Source: Bacteroidales bacterium (GTDB lineage Bacteria; Bacteroidota; Bacteroidia; Bacteroidales; Tenuifilaceae). From it: a stretch of DNA of 44,627 nucleotides. The first letter of the stretch is position 1. Each line of letters starts with the position of its first letter. The notes under the pieces are model-generated. The model was not told the DNA's origin and searched no databases. It was given only the letters and a program-made list of their open reading frames with translations. The DNA lies in contig JAQUJY010000001.1 of assembly GCA_028680705.1 (NCBI GenBank), positions 1 through 44,627 on the forward strand, given 5' to 3'. Positions 35,999 to 44,403 of this stretch are shown in pieces. Made by a program: the position numbers and the translations under genes.

Positions 35999-38900
35999 AT
36001 GGACACTATGAACGAGAAATTACTGAGACCCGATTATCTTTTTGAGGTAAGCTGGGAAATATGCAATAAAATTGGGGGAATCCATACGGTTATCTCAACC
36101 AAGGCACTTACGTTGGTAAAGGAGTACAAAAATAACTTAATCTTTATTGGCCCCGATGTTGTGCGGGATACAACGGGTAATCCTGAGTTTATTGAGGATT
36201 CACAACTTTTCGCTTCATGGCGAAACAAAGCAGCCGAAGAAGGACTAAGAGTTCGGGTTGGACGCTGGAATATTGAGGGCAAACCAGTTGTTATTATCAT
36301 TGACTTTACGCCCTTCTTCTCAAAAAAGGATGAGATACTCAAAGAGTTCTGGGAGGAGTATAAACTTGATTCAATTACAGGTCAATGGGACTACGTGGAA
36401 CCTGCACTATTTGGATATGCTGCTGGTAAAGTAATTGAGAGTTTTGCACGTTTCCAACTTACCCATAGACATCGGATTGTTGCTCAATTTCACGAGTGGA
36501 TGACAGGCATTGGCCTGCTTTACTTAAAGAAATACTCACCCTTAATTGGTAACATTTTCACTACCCACGCAACCGTTATGGGAAGAAGCATTGCTGGAAA
36601 CAATATTCCACTTTACAGCAAACTCGAAAAATATAATGCCGAACACAAAGCCATAGAACTTAACGTAGTTTCGAAGCAATCACTCGAAAAAGTCTCAGCC
36701 ATTGAGTCCGATTGCTTCACAACGGTTAGTGACATTACCGCAAAAGAGTGTAAGCAGTTTCACGGTAAAGAGGTTGATATTGTTACCCCAAATGGTTTTG
36801 AGAACAGCATCGTACCAGAAGGGGATGAGTTTAGGCTAAGGCGAATTGAGGCAAAAGTAAAATTCTACGAGGTTGCCGAAGCACTTCTTGCTCATGACGT
36901 AGCTAAGGATTCAATGATTGTTGGCATAAGCGGCAGGTATGAATTTAAGAACAAGGGCATTGATGTTTTTATTGATGCGCTTGCAAAGCTGAACCAATGC
37001 CCCGACCTAAAACGTGAGGTACTTGCGTTTATCCTAATCCCTGGGGCACACCACGGACCACGAAAAGATGTTTTTAAAAATCTACTTGAAAAGGATAATG
37101 AGAATGTTGTTGTGCTAAGCAATACTCACTTAACCCACTACCTCAACGATCCTGATAATGATCCTATTCTGAATAGAATAAAATCTTCTGGTCTGACCAA
37201 CTCAGCAAACGATAAGGTTAAAATATTTTTTGTTCCCTGTTACCTCAATGGTAACGATGGTATATTTAACCTACCATATTGGGATTTGCTAATTGGTATG
37301 GATACTTCCGTTTTTCCTTCGTACTATGAACCATGGGGTTACACCCCACTCGAGAGCCTTGCCTTTCATGTGCCAACTATAACCACAAGTCTTGCTGGAT
37401 TCGGACTGTGGGTTAAAGAACATTACCCTAACAATCATCCGGGCATTAAGATAATTGATAGAACCGACGATAATGACCAGCATATTGTTGAAGAAATTTC
37501 ATCAACAATATGTAACTATTCTACACTATCGAACAACGACCAAGACACATACCGCCAAAATGCTGTAGAGGTTTCACGTATTGCTCTTTGGGAAAACTTG
37601 ATAGATTACTACAAAAAGGCTTACAGTATAGCCCTTCAAAAGGTTGAGCAAAGAACTCAAAAGTTCATGGATATTGATAGAGAGGAGGAACTGCCAACGG
37701 TTGAAAAAAAATATCACCCCAATAAACCAAATTGGGTAAGGCTGCTTATCCAAAAAAGTATTCCCGATAAATTATCTGCACTCGATGAGATCTCAAAGAA
37801 TCTTTGGTGGTGCTGGAATCCAGATGCAATTGAACTTTTCCAATCCATCGATACTCAGCTATGGATCCAATGTGAGCAAAACCCCATTCGTTTTCTTGAT
37901 AAAATTACACTGAAACAGTTTCAAAAACTTGAAAAGGATGAAGCCTTTATAGAAAAACTGAGCAGGGTTCACAAGCATTTTACCGAATACATGAAACAGA
38001 AAATCGGTAGAAAGTGTGCTAAAATAGCATACTTCAGCATGGAGTTTGGGCTACATACAAGTCTAAAACTTTACTCGGGCGGGTTAGGTGTACTGGCAGG
38101 TGATTATCTAAAAGAAGCATCGGACAAAAATGTTCCACTTGTCGCCATAGGCCTTTTCTATCGCTATGGCTATTTCACTCAGCAGCTCTCATCGGCTGGT
38201 CAGCAAATTGCCTCATACGATCAACAAAACTTCACACAAACCCAAGCCAGACCCGTTAGGCACATTAATGGAAAGTGGAAAACAGTTAGCATTGCACTCC
38301 CTGGACGAAATGTAAATGCCCGTATATGGCGAGTTGATGTTGGGCGAACAGAATTATATTTATTGGATACCGATTTTGAGGACAATCAACCACAGGATAG
38401 AGCAATTACCCATCACCTATACGGAGGCAACTGGGAGGATAGGTTTAAGCAAGAAATGGTACTTGGCATTGGAGGCGTTAGAGCCCTTAATGAACTTGGC
38501 ATAAATCAGGATATTTTCCACCTTAATGAAGGGCATGCAGCATTTGCTGGTCTGGAAAGGCTTAATCTTACCATTGTTGAGGAAAAATGTTCTTTCGATG
38601 AAGCACTCGAACTGGTTAGGGCTAGTAGCCTATTTACAACACACACACCTGTACCTGCAGGTCACGATTCGTTCCCTGAGGACATGCTCCGAACCTACTT
38701 GGCTCATTATCCCGAGAAGTTGGGCATTACATGGGAGCAATTTATGGATTTGGGCAAACTCAATCCAGGCGATGAAACTGAGCACTTCTCAATGAGCTAC
38801 CTCGCTGCAAACCTATCGCAAGAGGTTAATGGGGTAAGCATGCTACATGGATCGGTTAGCCAACACATGTTCGCAAATCTTTGGCCTGGATATTTCCCTA

Positions 38901-40252
38901 GCGAGATACATATTGGCTATGTTACTAACGGTGTTCATTACCCCACTTGGGCATCACCTGAGATAAGAGACCTATTAGAAACTACCTCGAATGAGCACAG
39001 CTTTGACAATACACCCGATTGGAATAATATCTATAACATTCCTGATGCGAGGCTCTGGAACATCAGAAATCTACACCGCAAAAAGCTAATTGACTACATC
39101 CGATCTCGGCTTGTTGATCCACAGATTATGAAGTATGAAACTCCAACTCAGGTTGTTGAGATACAAGAGAATATTGGTGACAATGTACTTACCATAGGTT
39201 TTGCCCGACGATTTGCTACGTACAAAAGAGCTAATCTACTGATGCGCGACCTAAATAGATTAAGCAAAATTGTAAATAATACGGATAGGCCTGTGCAGTT
39301 CATCTTTGCTGGTAAAGCACATCCAAACGACAAAGCAGGACAAGACCTTATCCGAAGAATAATTGAGGTAAGTAAAAGACCCGAGTTTACCGGAAAATTC
39401 ATGTTCCTTCAGAATTACGATATGGAACTGGCAAAAAAAATGGTGCAAGGGGTTGATGTTTGGCTAAATACACCTACACGCCCCTTAGAGGCATCGGGCA
39501 CCAGCGGAATGAAATCGGTGATGAACGGTGGGCTGCACTTCAGCGTTCTCGATGGTTGGTGGGTTGAGGGTTACTTACCCAATGCCGGATGGGCACTCCC
39601 AGAAGAGAGAACCTATGAACAGCAAGAATTCCAGGATGAACTAGACGCTGAAATGATTTACACCATTATTGAGAACGAAATTGTTCCTCCTTTCTATAAT
39701 TACAACGAAGAGGGTGTTCCTATCGAATGGATGTCATTCATAAAAAAATCTATTGCACAGGTAGCATCTGTATTTACAACTACCCGCATGATGGAAGATT
39801 ATCAGGATAGATTCTACCATAAACTTTATCTGCGCTCCAACAGGCTTAGGCAAGAGGATCTTGAACTTACACAAACAATTGCTGCATGGAAACGAAAGGT
39901 TCCCCGAAACTGGGATAGCCTTGAAATTATTACTGCTGAGCAGTTCGACACTTTGCGACAAGACATTGTGCTTGGTAAGGAGTATAACTCCGAAGTTGTA
40001 CTCGATCTTGGTAAACTCTCTCCTGATGATGTTGGAGTAGAACTAATTATTGCCGAACTTGCTGAAAATGGCGATACTCGCATTAAGCACACACAAGAGT
40101 TCGACCTTGAAAATGTTGAAGGACAAAGAGCAACCTATAGACTTTCGTTCATTCCCAATGAACCTGGGGTGTACGATTCTGGAATTAGAATTTATGCAAA
40201 GCATAACGAACTCCCCCACCGTATGGATTTTGCTCTTGTACGCTGGATTTAA
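35999..40252 (+). CDS. Fused GT3 glycogen synthase - alpha-glucan phosphorylase
   Basis: The 1417-residue chain joins two opposing enzymes. Residues about 1-560 are a GT3 glycogen synthase of eukaryote type: FEVSWEICNKIGGIHTVIST, QFHEWMTGIGLLYL and FPSYYEPWGYTPLESLAFHV, with the E-x7-E catalytic pair E444 and E452. GT3 enzymes use UDP-glucose. Residues about 575-690 are a DUF3417-type domain (ISKNLWWCWNPDAIELF). Residues about 690-1300 are an alpha-glucan phosphorylase: KIAYFSMEFGLHTSLKLYSG, the HLNEGHAAFAGLERL segment and the pyridoxal-phosphate lysine K1172 in ASGTSGMKSVMNGGLH. The last ~100 residues are a beta-rich domain. Both active sites look intact, with no frameshift at the junction. 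It is the last gene of the cluster, 29 bases after the GH57 gene, and is followed by a terminator. Confidence 0.92.
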   Translation: MDTMNEKLLRPDYLFEVSWEICNKIGGIHTVISTKALTLVKEYKNNLIFIGPDVVRDTTGNPEFIEDSQLFASWRNKAAEEGLRVRVGRWNIEGKPVVIIIDFTPFFSKKDEILKEFWEEYKLDSITGQWDYVEPALFGYAAGKVIESFARFQLTHRHRIVAQFHEWMTGIGLLYLKKYSPLIGNIFTTHATVMGRSIAGNNIPLYSKLEKYNAEHKAIELNVVSKQSLEKVSAIESDCFTTVSDITAKECKQFHGKEVDIVTPNGFENSIVPEGDEFRLRRIEAKVKFYEVAEALLAHDVAKDSMIVGISGRYEFKNKGIDVFIDALAKLNQCPDLKREVLAFILIPGAHHGPRKDVFKNLLEKDNENVVVLSNTHLTHYLNDPDNDPILNRIKSSGLTNSANDKVKIFFVPCYLNGNDGIFNLPYWDLLIGMDTSVFPSYYEPWGYTPLESLAFHVPTITTSLAGFGLWVKEHYPNNHPGIKIIDRTDDNDQHIVEEISSTICNYSTLSNNDQDTYRQNAVEVSRIALWENLIDYYKKAYSIALQKVEQRTQKFMDIDREEELPTVEKKYHPNKPNWVRLLIQKSIPDKLSALDEISKNLWWCWNPDAIELFQSIDTQLWIQCEQNPIRFLDKITLKQFQKLEKDEAFIEKLSRVHKHFTEYMKQKIGRKCAKIAYFSMEFGLHTSLKLYSGGLGVLAGDYLKEASDKNVPLVAIGLFYRYGYFTQQLSSAGQQIASYDQQNFTQTQARPVRHINGKWKTVSIALPGRNVNARIWRVDVGRTELYLLDTDFEDNQPQDRAITHHLYGGNWEDRFKQEMVLGIGGVRALNELGINQDIFHLNEGHAAFAGLERLNLTIVEEKCSFDEALELVRASSLFTTHTPVPAGHDSFPEDMLRTYLAHYPEKLGITWEQFMDLGKLNPGDETEHFSMSYLAANLSQEVNGVSMLHGSVSQHMFANLWPGYFPSEIHIGYVTNGVHYPTWASPEIRDLLETTSNEHSFDNTPDWNNIYNIPDARLWNIRNLHRKKLIDYIRSRLVDPQIMKYETPTQVVEIQENIGDNVLTIGFARRFATYKRANLLMRDLNRLSKIVNNTDRPVQFIFAGKAHPNDKAGQDLIRRIIEVSKRPEFTGKFMFLQNYDMELAKKMVQGVDVWLNTPTRPLEASGTSGMKSVMNGGLHFSVLDGWWVEGYLPNAGWALPEERTYEQQEFQDELDAEMIYTIIENEIVPPFYNYNEEGVPIEWMSFIKKSIAQVASVFTTTRMMEDYQDRFYHKLYLRSNRLRQEDLELTQTIAAWKRKVPRNWDSLEIITAEQFDTLRQDIVLGKEYNSEVVLDLGKLSPDDVGVELIIAELAENGDTRIKHTQEFDLENVEGQRATYRLSFIPNEPGVYDSGIRIYAKHNELPHRMDFALVRWI

Positions 40253-40276
40253 AATTAATACTGTGAACTTTATTTT

Positions 40277-40308
40277 AAAAGAAGCCAACAGTGTCGGCTT
40301 CTTTTTTT
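40277..40308 (+). terminator. Terminator ending the glycogen cluster
   Basis: AAAAGAAGCC (40277-40286) pairs with GGCTTCTTTT (40296-40305) around a nine-base loop, followed by further T residues. It lies 25 bases after the fused gene. Confidence 0.85.
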
Positions 40309-40335
40309 ATTTTAGCACGATTTTAAAAACAATGC

Positions 40336-41268
40336 ATGCTTGTATACACAAATATAAATGAGCTAAAACTCACAAACTCTTCCGTAACCATTGGTTTTTT
40401 TGATGGACTACACATAGGCCACAAAAGGGTTCTTGACATAGTTAAGCAAAATGCCAAAAAAGACAACGCCCAAAGCCTTGTGATAACGTTTTGGCCTCAT
40501 CCGCGAATTGCCCTTAACAATGACTCGGAAGAGCTAAGGCTTCTTTCATCACTTGATGAAAAGATTAGTCTTTTTGAGGCAATGGGATTAGACTCACTGC
40601 TCATAATTAATTTCACAAAAGAGTTTGCCAAAGAAAATGCCTACACTTTTCTACAGAACACGCTTGTAGAAAAAATAAAGGCATCAACTATTGTAATGGG
40701 CTACAACCATGCCTTTGGATATAGAGGAGAGGGAAACTTTAATCTGGTTCAAAAGCATCAACAAAATTATGGATACCAGGCAATTAAGGTAGATCCTATT
40801 GAGATTAATGGGCAAAAAGTGAGCTCTACCCAAATAAGGTTAGCTCTTACTGAGGGAAACCTAAAGTTGGCCAACGCAATGCTTGGTCGGTTATACTGTA
40901 TTAATGGCACCATTGAAGGGGGCAAACAAATTGGACGCTCAATTGGATATCCCACCGCAAATATAAAACTCTTGGAGCCACTTAAGCTTATACCCCGCAA
41001 TGGAGTTTACGCTGTTTGGGTTGAATATAATAATCAGAAATATCCCTCAATGCTTAACATCGGACTGAGGCCAACATTTGGTAGCAACCTAAATATTACC
41101 ATAGAGGCACATATCATAGGCTTTAAGCATAACATATACAATGAGCAAATAAGGGTGTTTTTTGTTGAGCGCATCAGAGACGAGATACAATTCCCCTCTT
41201 TAACTTCACTCAAATCACAACTGGCCTTGGATAAAATAAAGGCACTCACCATTTTAGAAAACGAATAG
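40336..41268 (+). CDS. ribF: Bifunctional riboflavin kinase / FAD synthetase
   Basis: The 310-residue protein has an N-terminal FAD synthetase (adenylyltransferase) domain with SVTIGFFDGLHIGHKRVL (the HxGH-type nucleotidyl-transfer motif), VMGYNHAFGYRGEGNF and VSSTQIRLAL, and a C-terminal riboflavin kinase domain with GRSIGYPTANIKLLEPLKLI (PTAN motif), VYAVWVEY and LNIGLRPTFG. It converts riboflavin to FMN and FAD. Length is typical. It is monocistronic between two terminator/promoter boundaries: the glycogen terminator before it and the ahcY promoter directly after it. The first ATG used here gives MLVYTNINELKL. Confidence 0.95.
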   Translation: MLVYTNINELKLTNSSVTIGFFDGLHIGHKRVLDIVKQNAKKDNAQSLVITFWPHPRIALNNDSEELRLLSSLDEKISLFEAMGLDSLLIINFTKEFAKENAYTFLQNTLVEKIKASTIVMGYNHAFGYRGEGNFNLVQKHQQNYGYQAIKVDPIEINGQKVSSTQIRLALTEGNLKLANAMLGRLYCINGTIEGGKQIGRSIGYPTANIKLLEPLKLIPRNGVYAVWVEYNNQKYPSMLNIGLRPTFGSNLNITIEAHIIGFKHNIYNEQIRVFFVERIRDEIQFPSLTSLKSQLALDKIKALTILENE

Positions 41269-41279
41269 ACTAAAATATC

Positions 41280-41309
41280 TTGTCATTATATCAATTTACA
41301 CTACCTTTG
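41280..41309 (+). promoter_or_regulatory. ahcY promoter
   Basis: TTG (41280-41282, within CTTG) and TACCTTTG (41302-41309) are 19 bases apart, a strong Bacteroidota promoter match. Transcription would begin near 41315 and leave a leader of about 73 bases with two small hairpins (41318-41335 and 41341-41359). Confidence 0.7.
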
Positions 41310-41317
41310 TGACCTTA

Positions 41318-41359
41318 AAAAACCAACCAGTTTTTGAACAAATGCTGAAGTAAAGCATT
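41318..41359 (+). other. Two small hairpins in the ahcY 5' leader
   Basis: AAAAAC (41318-41323) pairs with GTTTTT (41330-41335) around CAACCA, and AATGCT (41341-41346) pairs with AGCATT (41354-41359) around GAAGTAA. The second can extend by two pairs with a bulge. No known SAM or SAH riboswitch consensus was recognised. Function is unknown. Confidence 0.4.
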
Positions 41360-41388
41360 GTACATTATCAACAAAACAAATAAATACG

Positions 41389-42807
41389 ATGGAAAACGTA
41401 CTAGTAGAAACTTTGCCCTACAAAGTAAAAGATATTAACCTTGCCGACTGGGGAAGAAGAGAGATTAGCATAGCCGAAAAGGAGATGCCCGGTTTGATGG
41501 CAATTCGTAAAAAACATGCTGCGCAAAAACCATTCAAAGGGGCCAGAATTTCGGGGTCGCTTCACATGACTATTCAAACCGCTGTTCTAATAGAGACCCT
41601 AGTTGAGCTTGGTGCAGATGTTCGTTGGGCAAGCTGTAATATTTTTTCTACTCAAGACCACGCTGCTGCTGCCATCGCCAAAGCCGGGGTTCCCGTTTTT
41701 GCATGGAAAGGAGAAACCCTTGAAGAATACTGGTGGTGTACAGCACAAGCACTTTCGTTTCCCAACGAAAAAGGACCACACCTAATAGTTGACGATGGCG
41801 GTGATGCTACCTTGCTTATACACATGGGTCATAAAGCCGAAAGAGATGCAACAATTCTTGACAAACAACCCGAGAGCATTGAAGAAAAGGAAATACTTAA
41901 GTTACTAAAAGGTATTCTGGCCAGCAACAATAAAAAATGGCACAACTTTGCAAAGGAATGGAAAGGTGTTTCTGAAGAAACTACCACCGGTGTTCATCGC
42001 CTTTACCAAATGAAGGAGCGTGGAGAACTACTTGTTCCAGCCATAAACGTTAACGACTCCGTTACCAAAAGCAAATTCGATAACCTTTACGGATGTCGCG
42101 AATCCTTAGCCGACGGCATTAAGAGAGCCACCGATGTAATGATTGCAGGAAAAGTGGCTGTGGTATTGGGTTACGGTGATGTTGGGAAAGGATGTGCAAT
42201 GAGCATGCGCTCCTATGGTGCACGAGTTATAGTAACCGAAATTGACCCAATTTGCGCCCTTCAGGCGGCAATGGAAGGCTTTGAGATTAAAACCATTGAG
42301 GAAGCACTTGACGAAGGCAATATTTTTATTACAACAACAGGCAACCGCGACGTTATCACGCTAGAGCACATGCTGGCAATGAAGGACCAGGCCATTGTGT
42401 GCAATATTGGGCATTTCGACAACGAAATTCAGGTAGAGAAATTAAATAACGCCCCAGGCGTTCGCAAGGAAACAGTTAAGCCACAGGTTGACCAGTACTT
42501 CATGGAGGATGGCCGTTCAATGTTCATTTTAGCCGAAGGTCGCTTAGTTAACCTAGGATGCGCCACTGGTCACCCAAGCTTTGTAATGAGCAACAGCTTT
42601 ACAAATCAAGTACTTGCCCAACTAGAATTGTGGCAAAAAGACTTGGATGTTGATGTTTACAGATTGCCAAAGCACCTCGATGAGGAGGTTGCACGCCTCC
42701 ATCTTGCACAACTTGGCGTAAAGCTAACAAAGCTTACCCAGCAGCAGGCAGATTACATTGGAGTAAATGCAAACGGTCCCTTTAAACCTGACCACTACAG
42801 ATATTAA
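41389..42807 (+). CDS. ahcY: Adenosylhomocysteinase
   Basis: The 472-residue protein cleaves S-adenosylhomocysteine to homocysteine and adenosine in the methyl cycle. Substrate-domain motifs include [20 protein letters not shown] and [16 protein letters not shown], the NAD-binding loop is [20 protein letters not shown] (about residues 259-278), and the C-terminal PDHYRY is the family end that reaches the neighbouring subunit's cofactor. It carries the roughly 40-residue insertion (about 150-190, including KHLLxx-type [17 protein letters not shown]) common in bacterial enzymes. A promoter and a structured leader lie upstream, and a terminator follows. Confidence 0.98.
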   Translation: MENVLVETLPYKVKDINLADWGRREISIAEKEMPGLMAIRKKHAAQKPFKGARISGSLHMTIQTAVLIETLVELGADVRWASCNIFSTQDHAAAAIAKAGVPVFAWKGETLEEYWWCTAQALSFPNEKGPHLIVDDGGDATLLIHMGHKAERDATILDKQPESIEEKEILKLLKGILASNNKKWHNFAKEWKGVSEETTTGVHRLYQMKERGELLVPAINVNDSVTKSKFDNLYGCRESLADGIKRATDVMIAGKVAVVLGYGDVGKGCAMSMRSYGARVIVTEIDPICALQAAMEGFEIKTIEEALDEGNIFITTTGNRDVITLEHMLAMKDQAIVCNIGHFDNEIQVEKLNNAPGVRKETVKPQVDQYFMEDGRSMFILAEGRLVNLGCATGHPSFVMSNSFTNQVLAQLELWQKDLDVDVYRLPKHLDEEVARLHLAQLGVKLTKLTQQQADYIGVNANGPFKPDHYRY

Positions 42808-42825
42808 TTATTGGTTAAATAGCAT

Positions 42826-42864
42826 TGAGGTTGCACGAACATACTGGTGCAACCTCATTTTTTT
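42826..42864 (+). terminator. Rho-independent terminator after ahcY
   Basis: TGAGGTTGCAC (42826-42836) pairs with GTGCAACCTCA (42847-42857) around a 10-base loop and is followed by seven T residues (42858-42864). Confidence 0.92.
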
Positions 42865-42880
42865 ATAAAGCACTTCGAAA

Positions 42881-43444
42881 ATGAATGCAGTAATCAACAA
42901 AGCGGTTCAGGTACTAAGGAATGGAGGGCTGATACTTTACCCAACCGACACTATTTGGGGTGTTGGTTGCGATGCCACAAACCCCGAAGCAGTTGCCAAA
43001 ATACACAAACTGAAACATAGCGCTGACAGTAAAAACATGCTCGTTCTCGTGGAAAATCCCAATCAGCTAAACTCATATACAGAGCAGGTTCCTGAAGTGG
43101 CATGGGATCTAATTGAGCTAACCACAAAACCGCTAACCATTATTTACCCCAAAGCCAAAAACCTAGCAGAAAACCTTGTTGCACCCAATGGCAGCATTGG
43201 TATTAGGGTTATTAAACATAACTTTTGCGAAAAATTAATACAAGCATTTCGCAAGCCGATTGTTTCCACCTCAGCAAACATCACGGGTAAGAAAACTCCT
43301 AAAAACTTTGGCGAAATTGACAATCAAATTGTTGATGGCGTTGATTTTATTGTACCTCAACAATACGAAGAGGACGCTACTCACATACCTTCGAGCATTA
43401 TTCAGCTTGGCATTGGAGGTGAAGTTAAAGTGATAAGGGAGTAA
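42881..43444 (+). CDS. tsaC: L-threonylcarbamoyladenylate synthase (YrdC/Sua5 family)
   Basis: The 187-residue protein is a YrdC-domain enzyme with no Sua5 C-terminal domain, so it is the TsaC form. It makes threonylcarbamoyl-AMP for the t6A37 modification of tRNAs that read ANN codons. Motifs: GGLILYPTDTIWGVGCDATN, KLKHSADSKNMLVLV, KPLTIIYPKA, GSIGIRVIKHNFCEKL and IVSTSANITGKKTPKNF. Length is typical. The thioesterase gene starts 19 bases downstream, so the two may be co-transcribed. Confidence 0.93.
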   Translation: MNAVINKAVQVLRNGGLILYPTDTIWGVGCDATNPEAVAKIHKLKHSADSKNMLVLVENPNQLNSYTEQVPEVAWDLIELTTKPLTIIYPKAKNLAENLVAPNGSIGIRVIKHNFCEKLIQAFRKPIVSTSANITGKKTPKNFGEIDNQIVDGVDFIVPQQYEEDATHIPSSIIQLGIGGEVKVIRE

Positions 43445-43463
43445 GCAGTAAAAAACGAATCCA

Positions 43464-43889
43464 ATGAAGTACTTCCATAAACACCCCATTCAGAAACGCT
43501 TTAGTGACATTGATATGCTAGGGCATGTAACCAATTCAATCTATCAGCAATACTTTGATTTAGGGAGGATGTACTACTTTTCTGAAGTGCTGAATGAGAA
43601 AATGGATTGGCAGGACGAGGGGCTTATCCTCGTTAGCATAAATATAAACTTTATGGCGCAGGTAAAACTATATGAGGATATTGAGGTGAGAACCAAAATA
43701 GTAAAACTGGGCAACAAAAGTCTCGAAATGCATCAACAAATTTTCAACCTAACAACGCAAAGCGTTGCTGCCGAAAGCAAATCGATAATGGTAGGATACC
43801 AAGCCACACTGGCAACTAGCATACCCATCCCCATGCGATGGAGAAAAAGCATTGCAAAATTTGAAATTGATATTGATTATCAGCTATAG
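43464..43889 (+). CDS. Hotdog-fold acyl-CoA thioesterase (4HBT / YbgC-like)
   Basis: The 141-residue protein fits the 4-hydroxybenzoyl-CoA thioesterase/YbgC family. The active-site segment RFSDIDMLGHVTNSIYQQYF (about residues 12-31) has the conserved aspartate (D15 or D17) followed by the GHVxN turn, and FDLGRMYYFSE begins the central helix. Substrate is probably a short or medium acyl-CoA, but cannot be given. It follows tsaC by 19 bases. Its stop overlaps the stop of the convergent rimM: the six bases CTATAG (43884-43889) carry the TAG stop on both strands. Confidence 0.88.
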   Translation: MKYFHKHPIQKRFSDIDMLGHVTNSIYQQYFDLGRMYYFSEVLNEKMDWQDEGLILVSININFMAQVKLYEDIEVRTKIVKLGNKSLEMHQQIFNLTTQSVAAESKSIMVGYQATLATSIPIPMRWRKSIAKFEIDIDYQL

Positions 43890-44393
43890 ATCAACCAACC
43901 CATCGGGAAGTTGCATGAGAAGAGTTTTGGTATCCTCATTTAGCTCTACAATGAAATCTGAAGCAGCAGGTATCAATAATTCTTTGCCAGCACTATCTAC
44001 AACAAGAAAAACTAGGTTTCCAGAGAAATCCTGCAATTGTTCTATCTCTCCTAGCAAGTTACCATTCTGATTAACTACTGAATACCCCACTAAATCGTCA
44101 AGATAAAGTTCATCGCTTACTTCTAGCTGCTTTATCTCGGAAAGAACAGTAAGCCCAACAAGATTGGTTGCCATATCAGGACCATCCACCTCATCGAACT
44201 TAACAATTGATTTTTGCCCCTTACCCCGGATTGTAGTAATAGCAAAAGGAATCGGTATTCCCTCTATGCGAAGAAATACCGATTCTAATTTGTGGTCTAA
44301 AGGATCGTAATTGAACCATAAAACTTGAACCTCACCATTCACCCCATGAGTTCGTTGAATTGTTCCAACCTCAGTAAGATGGATATGGTTCAT
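43884..44393 (-). CDS. rimM: Ribosome maturation factor RimM
   Basis: The 169-residue protein has the RimM N-terminal beta-barrel (EVGTIQRTHGVNGEVQVLWF) and a C-terminal PRC-barrel domain (LDDLVGYSVVNQNGNLLGEI and LLIPAASDFIVELNEDTKTL). RimM assists assembly of the 30S head and binds S19. It starts 10 bases downstream of the repeat-rich gene end at 44404, which fits the standard rpsP-rimM order. It is convergent with the thioesterase gene with a six-base stop overlap. Confidence 0.94.
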   Translation of the reverse strand: MNHIHLTEVGTIQRTHGVNGEVQVLWFNYDPLDHKLESVFLRIEGIPIPFAITTIRGKGQKSIVKFDEVDGPDMATNLVGLTVLSEIKQLEVSDELYLDDLVGYSVVNQNGNLLGEIEQLQDFSGNLVFLVVDSAGKELLIPAASDFIVELNEDTKTLLMQLPDGLVDL

Positions 44394-44403
44394 ATAAAAC
44401 CCC

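Noticed and set aside
41310-41388. Known SAH or SAM riboswitch upstream of ahcY
   Set aside because: Only two short hairpins are visible and no known riboswitch consensus could be matched by eye. It is recorded as an unexplained leader instead.
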